In this document: positions 12,301-21,300 of the stretch, piece after piece
Layout: every line of letters starts with the position of its first letter
Position numbering within the stretch: position 1 is the stretch's first letter
Source: Acanthaster planci
Taxonomy: Eukaryota; Echinodermata; Asteroidea; Valvatida; Acanthasteridae
Direction of reading: 5' to 3'
Assembly: GCF_001949145.1 (NCBI RefSeq)
Contig: NW_019091362.1
Span: forward strand, 8,798,967 to 8,825,891
DNA length: 26,925 bases
The notes under the pieces: generated by a model
What the model was told of the DNA's origin: nothing
Databases searched by the model: none
What the model saw: the letters and a program-made list of their open reading frames with translations, nothing else
Position numbers and translations under genes: made by a program

Positions 12301-15300
12301 GCCCCGTTGAAAGAGCAGAAAGGCGTGAAGCAGAAGAGGGCAAAGCATGGGCCATTCCCATCATTTTCTTGGCCTGCCCTGTTGAAAGAGCCACCTAACC
12401 AACTCATGGGCTACTGCCAAGCCTACCTCCAGGGAATTTCTCCACAGGCTCTCCTGACCATAAGAGGCACAAGCGATCATGATCCTGTACCGCTTGTTCC
12501 TCTACCAAGAAATCACACCCCTCCAAGCACTGGGACTCCGCCTCTCTCACCACGGCTTTCAAGTCTTTTTCGGACATTCTCTCCAGCTCGGTCATCCAGT
12601 TGCAGGCGAAACAATCCCTATATGCCACGGCCTAAGATCCAGACCCCCTCCCAGCCGTGCTGCCGCCTCAATCTTCCCTACCTGAGAACCCTGCTTATAT
12701 GTTGGGCAAGCCGCGGTCTTCAACGCTGGTTTGGAGGCCCTCACTACTGCTCACTACACTTCAGAACTGGCTTTGCCTCCGGCCTCGGATATCCGAGGAG
12801 TCTCACTCCACTTCCCCTCAGACGTCCGTGATTTCTATTCTGGGGAAGACCACAGCGGCTCTGTGGCTAGCCTCACCCGTGCCGAGTCCCATCTCCGCGT
12901 ACTGGACACGATCAAGGTCTTAGACCTCCCTACTCCACCACGGGCAAGCCAAGACTCAGGGTCTCACGGTTTCTTCACGCATGCGGCTAGACTGGAGACA
13001 AACCCGCCCATCTTCCCAGTCCTCCCTCTCTTGTATGGAGACATTCAAGGTTCTCACCTCCACTAAGAAGTGGCATCCCTTCCTGGGCCGGGCTTGGAAC
13101 TACTTTCAGTTCACCAAGTCAGACACTGTTCTCTCTGTCCCTGACCTTCCATCAGCCGCCAAGGACAAGATCATTGCCGATTCGCAATCTCGTCTGCGCA
13201 GAAATCAACCATTCGCGGACAGATCCCAAGCAGAGCTAGAGTCTATTCTAACCAGACTCAACAAAGTGTTGTGTCACGGCCTATGTTGTGCAGCCTTCTC
13301 GTCCCTGCTTGCGGAGTATCTCTCCTATTCCTGCAAGAATGATTCACCCATGTCCCCGGACCCGATACACATCCTGTAGCCAGGGGTCCAAGATAATTTA
13401 CAGAACCTCCCATCTTCGGCAAAGACCTCTTTGCAGGTCAGTTCACTGAGACCTTTCAATCTGAGGCCAAGTGGATCAAGGCATCCCACAGTAGTTCAGC
13501 TCCACAGCCTAGGGCTGCTCTGCCTCACCGTGGGGGGTCCCCGCTCTACTTCGAGCTCCTTTCGTCCCCCCACCTTGCCTTCAGCTCCTCCTTCAACACA
13601 CCACAGCTTCCCAGTGGGTCTCGCAAATCCAGTGCAAATTCCGGCTGTTTCCCTTGTCCATTCGGGAGATGCCAACGATGACTCCATCAGTTTGCTATTG
13701 GCCCCCGCTCCCAGGCCTGTCAGGGGCCGACTGCAACTTTTCACAGGGCTCTGGCAGGACATTATGTCAGACGAGCACCCCTCCCTTGTCTGACCCACAT
13801 CTCCGTCCAACTCTGATCCCCATGAACTCCGTCCAACACTGGACTCTGGAGTTGGAAATCAGCTCCTTTCAGAAATAAGCCTTTGGCCCAATCTCTCACC
13901 CATCCCAGGATGGGTTCGTTTCAACATTCTTCCTCACCCTCAAGAAGGAGCCAAATACTTGGCACCCAGTCCTCAATCTCAAGCTGCTGAACAGATTCAT
14001 CCGCTGGTGGCCTTTGTGCATGAAGACCTCGCGAACAGTCACTCAGTCTCTGCTGATCCCAGCCTGGGCCTGTACAGGGAATCTGAAGGAGGCGCATGTG
14101 CACATTCCGATCCACCTAAGGACCAGAGGTTCCTCCGCTTCATCTACTATGCCCAAACCTTTAGATTTGTGCCACTTTCCTGCGGCCTTTCAAAGTCCCC
14201 TAGGATTTTCACACCCGTCGTCCGGTCGATCATGGCTTACCTCTGTCGCCAAGACGTCCTGATCTTTCAATACCTCGATGACTGGCTCATTATCAGCAGA
14301 TCTGCAATCGAGGCTACGTCTTCCACCTCTCCACAAGTCTGGGATTCCTCATAAACGTGAGGAAGTCGTGACCTACTTCCTTGTCACTCAGCCCCAGCTC
14401 AGGCATGGCTTCACCTCCTGGGCCTCATGGCGAGTCTCATAGACTTGGTTCCCTCCTGCCATCTCTGTATGCGTCCAGTTCAATTATATTTGCTTACAGT
14501 CTTCTGCTCCAGCCGGGACCTAATAGACTTACCTTTGCTGGTGATGAAGTTCATCATCCTGCACCTTTGCTGGTGGCAGTGAAGCTCCAGGCTCACCAAA
14601 GGCCTCTCCTTCCTGAGACCTCCACAGCAGCTCACCATCATGACCGATGCTTCCCAGTGGGGATGGGGTCCACCCTTTCTGACCATGGAGAACAAATGCA
14701 TCCTAGTCTAATCTGACTACACAATGGTGGTCTCTTTTTATACATAAATTGTCACCCACTCCCCAAGCCTATGCCTCGTGATGAGAGAAATGGTCCTCTA
14801 GGCCCTGGACCACAGAATCAATCTCTAAGTGACAAACATCCCTGGATCCAACAACGATTTTGCTGATGCACTCTCCAGGGGAAACATCCACTTGATGGAG
14901 TAGACCCTTCACCCGGGAGTAGTATGGTCAGTCTTTGAGGCTATAGATAGACCCCACATCGACCTCTATGCCTCATCACAAAACGCCCAGCTACTGGTCT
15001 GCACGAGGTTCCATGACCCAGAAGCTTGGGCAACCGATGCTCTCCATCTCGGCTGTTCACTTATGCATTTCCTCCAATATCCCTGATCCCAGCCGTACTG
15101 TCTAAAATCGAGCGGGAACACTGCTGAGACCTCGTCATCACACCCTTCTGGCCTCACCAGCCCTGGTTCCCTGGTCTCACCAGACCTTGTATTTAGCTCC
15201 TCTAATACTACTGCTCAGGCTGGACCTCCTCCACCAACTTGGCGCTGGCATCTTCTACCCTTGGCCAGAGACTCTCCACCTGACCTGTTGGTCACTGTCA

Positions 15301-18300
15301 AACATTCAATCCGCTCAGCTGGCTTTTCTGATGATGGAAGCCAAGAGCAGAAGACAATCCATGTGCAAAGTCTACAGCAACAGACTTTGACAATTTACTT
15401 CATTGCATGCTGAACGAGGTGTGGCTCCGACCAGTGCATCTCTGAGGATCGCAGCCGCTTTCTTCCTGCACCTTTTCAACTCCGGTATACAAGTTAGGAC
15501 TATCTGCAGTTATTGTTCTGCAATCTCCACCATCCACTTTGGCTTTCAAGACGGATCTTCCATGTCAGACAACAATGCTTTCAAACATCTCCTCTGCTGC
15601 AAGTCTTTCAAGACTCCTCATCCTCTCATAGGACTTGCCTTGGGTTCTAGATCTTCTTGCACATCAGCCCTTGGAACCCTTTGGTGACGCCTCTCGCATC
15701 TGCACATAGGTGAAACTCGTTTTCCACCTAGTTATTACCGCGTCTCGAAGGGGCAGTGAACTCCATACCCTATGCATTGCTGATGGACATATCTGCTGGG
15801 AACCTCAGAGCATTTGCCTCATCCCATCCGTGGGCTTCCTCGTAATGAATCAAATTGAGTCCTTCCATCCTCTGGACAAGTTTGCTCTTGACATCACTAA
15901 ACACTCGGGATACTTAGACGACAAGCCCTTGTGTCTGGTTCCAACTTTCAATTATGGTACCTCGTCAGAACCAGAAATCTCAGTGACACTTCTTCTCAAC
16001 CCTTCATCACTTTGGTGAAGCCTCACCGGCCTGCATCAAGAGACTATAGCCAGATGGGCTGTCTCTGCCATCAAATTTTCTAATGCTGAATGCCCTTTCC
16101 CATCTGACAATGCCACTCATCGCCACATCTGGGCACACGACTTCAGAGCAATCTCTACATTGTGGGCCAAGTTCCGAAGCGTTTCCTTGGAGGACATTTG
16201 CAAGGCAACATGCTGGAAGTCACCCTCTACCTTCACTTCATGCTACCTGACTGGCGTCTTGCAGACACAGTATCCATGGCAAAACGGTTCTGGCATCCTC
16301 CACATCGGGACTACCAGGCCACCGCTATAAAGATGGATGACTGGATATATCCCATCCTTCCTTCAGTCGGTTCTTCTCATATATATTACACTGTTTACCA
16401 CTATTTAACTCAAGTGGGTCCTTGCCGACCGCCCTTGCCGCATATATAGTGACTGTCTGGGTAAGTTGACCGCAGTGGACTCCCCCCCGCAGCAGTGTGG
16501 GAGGGAGTCCTCACAGTCATACTTACCCAGACGGTCATGGCCCTCGTGTCCTCGCCACTTTTGGCTTGGCACCCTTGTGTCTCAGAAAAAGAAGGACAAA
16601 CATGGCGGCGACCACGCCTGGGGTGGACTGATAGAGGGCACACTGCGGTTGATAAAATAGCAAATAGCAATGGAGCACAAGAGAAATTTGCATATGTAGT
16701 GACTGTCTGGGTTAGTTTGACCTCAAGGACTCCTCCCGCATTGCTGTCGGGGAATTTGTTTTTCATTTTGTTGGAGTTTTCTGCCATCTTTTCATGAACT
16801 TGTTCATCAGCGATATTTCACTAGAATGTTGATTATTGTTATTGTCAGCTTGAAGTAAATGAAAATGACCCAGCATCAAAGCCACAGGCCCAAGTTCATC
16901 ACCATCTATGTTGAATGTTTTAATGTAAATTTTTTTACTAGGCTACAGCAAATTGCCTGGCCTTCTTGAAAGATCTAAAGTTCATGAATTGTACAACTTT
17001 GGAGAACTTGATGTTTCTATCTTCACTGAACTGTTTTTATGCAAAGGCTATTTAAAGCATTTGTGAGGTTCTGATTGGACCCTCACTTTTCATACATACA
17101 TGTAAATTGAACAATTCTAGCTTTCTCAAAGCCTATAGTAACGTTTTCCAGAATTTGAGGAAAGGATTCTATGAGAAGATCCAACTATCTGAGCTTGTTC
17201 ATTTTCTTCTGTTGCAGTTACCTTCTACGACCTGCCCTCAGATCCTAGCATGCCCAACCACGTCCCTATACAGACCCACCTGAGTCGCATCCACCGTCAG
17301 ATCATGGCCCTGGTGCCCCGGTTCTGTGCCCTAGACCGGTGGTTGAGGGACCTGAAAAGGCTGGAGACAGCCCCCCAGGGTGGGGATGCCCCCAGCCACA
17401 CCCCTCATCACAAGGATAGCATACGCCAGGTCCTGCTGGAGATATCCCGCAATGTGATTGGCTACTGTAAGAACATCGTTGTCCTATCAGGTACTTGTTT
17501 TAGGGGTTCTATGAATCATGGAGTACTGGCAGATTTGGACAATGTGACATGATAGATAGGCATTTCTGTCAGTAATTTTTTATTGTTTCAGCCATTGTTG
17601 TCATGAAAAGAAAAATTGTTCTTTAAATCTTTGAAGACTTTACCTTTAAAGACTTATTGATTTCGTAGTCAATTTTTTGAAGAAATTTTAGTCTGCTACA
17701 TGTGTTTAATATGCCTTTGCATGACATGTGTTATGCCTTTGCATGACATGCCTGGTCACATAAACTTGCATGCCTTGTTCTGCATGTCCCTGGATTGAAA
17801 TTTTCTTTCATGAAATGAGAGAAATACGGAAAGGTTGTCATGGAAAACTAAATGACTTCAGTGTAGTTTCTTATAAACTCAGGAGTTTTATAAAAACAGC
17901 ATTGTTGTGATTTGACATGCGACATACTCAATTGGTAACATTTGGGGAATTTTTTAACCAGAACCGTGAGTTAAAAGACATTTAATCCTTGCAGAATAAG
18001 GTATACCTTGTTAATAGTAATGGAATGTAACAAAGAAGGAAGAAAACCAAATTTTGATAATGGCGTCCATCTGTATGTGCCACATTTTAAGGGTTTATAA
18101 TACAGTCCCATTGGATTTAGTTCTGAACTTCAGTAGCCATTATGTGTTCCGTTTTTGTTTTGTTTTTTCCTTTGCTTCAGGTTCAACGGCCAAAGACAGC
18201 CAAATCTTGTTCACCCCAAACCTGCAGGAGGCAACAGCAAGGGATTATCAGGCAATAGAAGGTACCATTATGTTCACAAAAGCTTCCTGATAATAGATTT

Positions 18301-21300
18301 CAGGCTTCAGTCATTTACAAGGACCCAACAAACTTGGCAAAATGAGCAATTAACCACTTCATGCCGGGGCATTTTTCAATGTTGATGATGCTGGGCCGGC
18401 AAAAAATCCTTCAAAAATTCATCATCAACGGTTGTTTATAGCCGCAAGAAGTAATCTTTAGGCACTACTCTAAGTAGACAGGTGACCTTCATTGACGCCT
18501 GAGTATTTCAGCCAGGCCGGCAGCCTTGTAAAAAGACCCCAGATTGTGTGGTGTTATGTAACTTTCTTTTGTTCACGAACCTGGCTCAGTGCACTGCTGG
18601 CCTCTTTTCAATAGGGGCCAGATTAGCATGCAAAGGTGCTGTGTGGCTCATCGCTGCGGTGGTGGAGCGCTTTTGTCCCCGGTGGTAATCCGCTCTCAAC
18701 ACCCCAAAGCATTGTATAGGGTTTCAAAACAAGGCTGGATTATCACCACTTATGAGAGTGAAAAATGTTGATAATTCCCAGCAGCCTGGCCTTTTGTTCG
18801 GAGTACAGTCTTTTGTTACAGGGCCCTGTTTCCTTTGAGTTCGGAGACCCCGGCCAAGCGTATAAAGCATAGGTCTCTGATTCCGGAGTCCCCGGCAGGA
18901 AGTGGTTAATTAAGAACAACCTATGTGGCTTGAATAAATTACGTACTGCAAAACGACATAAATTTTTCATTAAAAAAATCATTGGAGCAGCAAAGTCATT
19001 CTGTGATAGATAGAATGCTCCATGCCACTTGTCTTCCCCTTGTGAAATGGAACATTCCATCTGTCACCTTCCTGTCACCTCATGAAATTATTTGTTGGGC
19101 TTTCAGTGTTTTCAGTAATTATATTTACCGAGTTGAAATAATAAGTCGGCATTAAATATACTGTGTTTAGCACAATCAAATTGTCACGAGTGGACCTTCA
19201 TATATGCAAATCCTTCATAACGAAATGCAGAAGAGGAAACATAAAACCCAGCCGTGCCTGTTTGTTATGGTGTAGAAAGCTGGTACTCAACTTTGGATGA
19301 TTTTGTTGATTTTTCTTCCATCTTTCAGGTGTGCACCTGTCATCGCTGGACCTGACCAGACCCCCCACCCTGGGGATCATCGTGCGTCATCTGCGGCAGG
19401 CGGCCAGCGAGTTCATGAGCACGATGGACAGCCACCAGCAGCACCTACACAAACTCAAGAACATCGCCGATCTGTCCACCGAGGAGCTGAAAGAGGTTAG
19501 TTATCTGATGAGCTAGCGGGGAGGGGGTTGGAACGAGTGACCCATGAGCGTGACCGCTAAAGGGCACTGTAACACAACTAGTGATCGTTCCCACATTTTT
19601 TTTTTTTTTAATTTCGGCAATGGGATTCATCTCAGATGAATGTCTCTGTTGTACATATTTGGAAATGTTTGCACATGAAATGGTATTTCTGTAACGCAGT
19701 GCAATTTTCAGTTAAAGTGAGTTTGTTCACTAAAGATTGAAGGTGTCTCTCTATTGGAGATTTCTTTGCACCTTGCATCATTCATGCCTAACCTTTTCAT
19801 ATGGGGATTGGTTTCACATATCCTATTAGCCAAGGAAATGCACTCCCTTCTCCTGAGAAGACTACTCACCAAACTCGCTAGTTTGCATGTGGTTTCTTTT
19901 CACAAGCCCCAGACAACTGTTTGAGTATACATTGTTTATAAATACTTGCAGGGCCAAACGCCCAATATTTTTAAAAAATTGTAGCTGACTTGTCAAACAT
20001 TCAGATCTGTTTTATTGAGGATCTTTACATATTAGGTTTTTTCAGTTGAATGTATGACTGTTTTGTTCCATTAGCTGATCCAGACAGCATCAGGGCCCAC
20101 ATCAGAAAAGTTGTCTTCTAGTCATCGCTTGCAACTAGCGACCAGAAAGCTTGCCGACACCGTCCGTCAAAAAGCAGACGAGCTAGCTGTCCTTTACTGT
20201 ATCCTGAAAAACACCAAACCTACCAAAAAAAAAAAGACCCTAACCCTGCATAACTGTAAATATTGTGGGATAAGATATGGTGGAATATTTGTCCAGGAGA
20301 GGTTGGGAATCAATTGTTGAAATTCTTGCCTTTTCCGTCTTCTTTTTGTCGATTTTTCTTTCCTCTTTTCTTACCTTCCAGACTGAAGTTTTTCCCAGTC
20401 TTCTAACTTTTCTTTCTCAAAAGCGGAAAGCGTTTGAAGCATTTACGTGCTTATGAATCGATGTTCACATACGTTATTAATTGGTACTTCTAACAATTCT
20501 TTAAAAATTATGTTTCAAATTTGGTGTTTAAAGTGTATCAGGTTTGCCCTATGTCCCCAAGTTCACAGACCATTTTCATGAAGAACAGCAGAAATCATTT
20601 CAGTCACCACCCTATTCAAGAAAACAAACCCATCAACACATTAAGAAACTGCTAACATATGTTTGCATTGTTCAGTTGAAATGGATGTCTTGGAGGTTGG
20701 AAATTCATGCCAACTCACGTCTGTTTCGTTGTTCAACCTTCTGCTGATTTTTTGCGTTTTATAATCAACATTCTCCATTCCTGTAGTTGTTTAATTGCCA
20801 CTGACTGATCTCTTCTGAGTTAAGCCTCTGGAATGTGCCACATGTTTCATTCGCACTCTTGTCCCATGGAAAGATCCTTAACGACTGACTTCAGACATGA
20901 TTGAGTGCAGCTTGTTCCTAGTCTGGCGCCACCTAGAGTTCTACCTCCTGTATTGCCAGACATCCAAAGACAGCTTGTTGCATAAATTGAGCCTGCCCAG
21001 GCAGCAGCCCAGGAATTTAGCCGGTGGGTAATTCCAGAAACTACAGGTCAATAAGTGACATTTTCGTGTCCCTGTTACATCTGACCTTTGTCATTTGACT
21101 TGGAAATATCACTGGAATTGGTTTCAAGCTATTACTATTTGTTTGGCAAGTAATTCGCATTAATTCATCACACTTAGAAGTTAGAAAATGCGTTCTGGAC
21201 TTACAAAATCATCAGTCAGATGTGACAGGGACACGAAAAAAACAATGGACCCCTAATTTCTGGAATGACCCAGGTGAGAATGGATGGGCGTGTGATTACT

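Larger units (their letters stand above)
11208..12430 (+). other. DIRS 5' region without intact coding frame
   Basis: A noncoding or fully decayed leader of about 1.2 kb between the left repeat and the first gag-like frame. It contains a tRNA-like stretch (11748-11818) and a 76-bp tandem duplication (12237-12391). I recognise no protein domain in it. Confidence 0.6.
11059..16752 (+). mobile_element. DIRS-type tyrosine-recombinase retrotransposon, degenerate
   Basis: About 5.7 kb, in the same orientation as the host gene. Layout seen: left inverted repeat (11059-11207), untranslated leader, gag-like region, reverse transcriptase, RNase H and adjoining region, tyrosine recombinase, internal complementary region (16444-16537), right inverted repeat (16590-16752). 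This order and the inverted ends with an internal complement are the defining traits of the DIRS1 group. It has no long terminal repeats and no DDE integrase, which separates it from LTR retrotransposons. Coding parts are broken by several frameshifts and stops, so the copy is dead. Exact outer borders are uncertain by about 20 bases because these elements make no target duplication. Confidence 0.9.
10957..17217 (+). other. NUP205 intron 11 (6.3 kb), host of the DIRS element
   Basis: This is by far the largest intron traced, and about 5.7 kb of it is the DIRS-type element. The flanks (10957-11058 and about 16753-17217) are ordinary intron sequence. The acceptor is TTCTTCTGTTGCAG. Without the insertion the intron would be about 570 bases, like its neighbours. 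Confidence 0.88.

Noticed and set aside
11059-16752. Retroviral or LTR-type provirus
   Set aside because: No direct long terminal repeats, no integrase or protease; inverted ends and a tyrosine recombinase identify a DIRS-type element instead.
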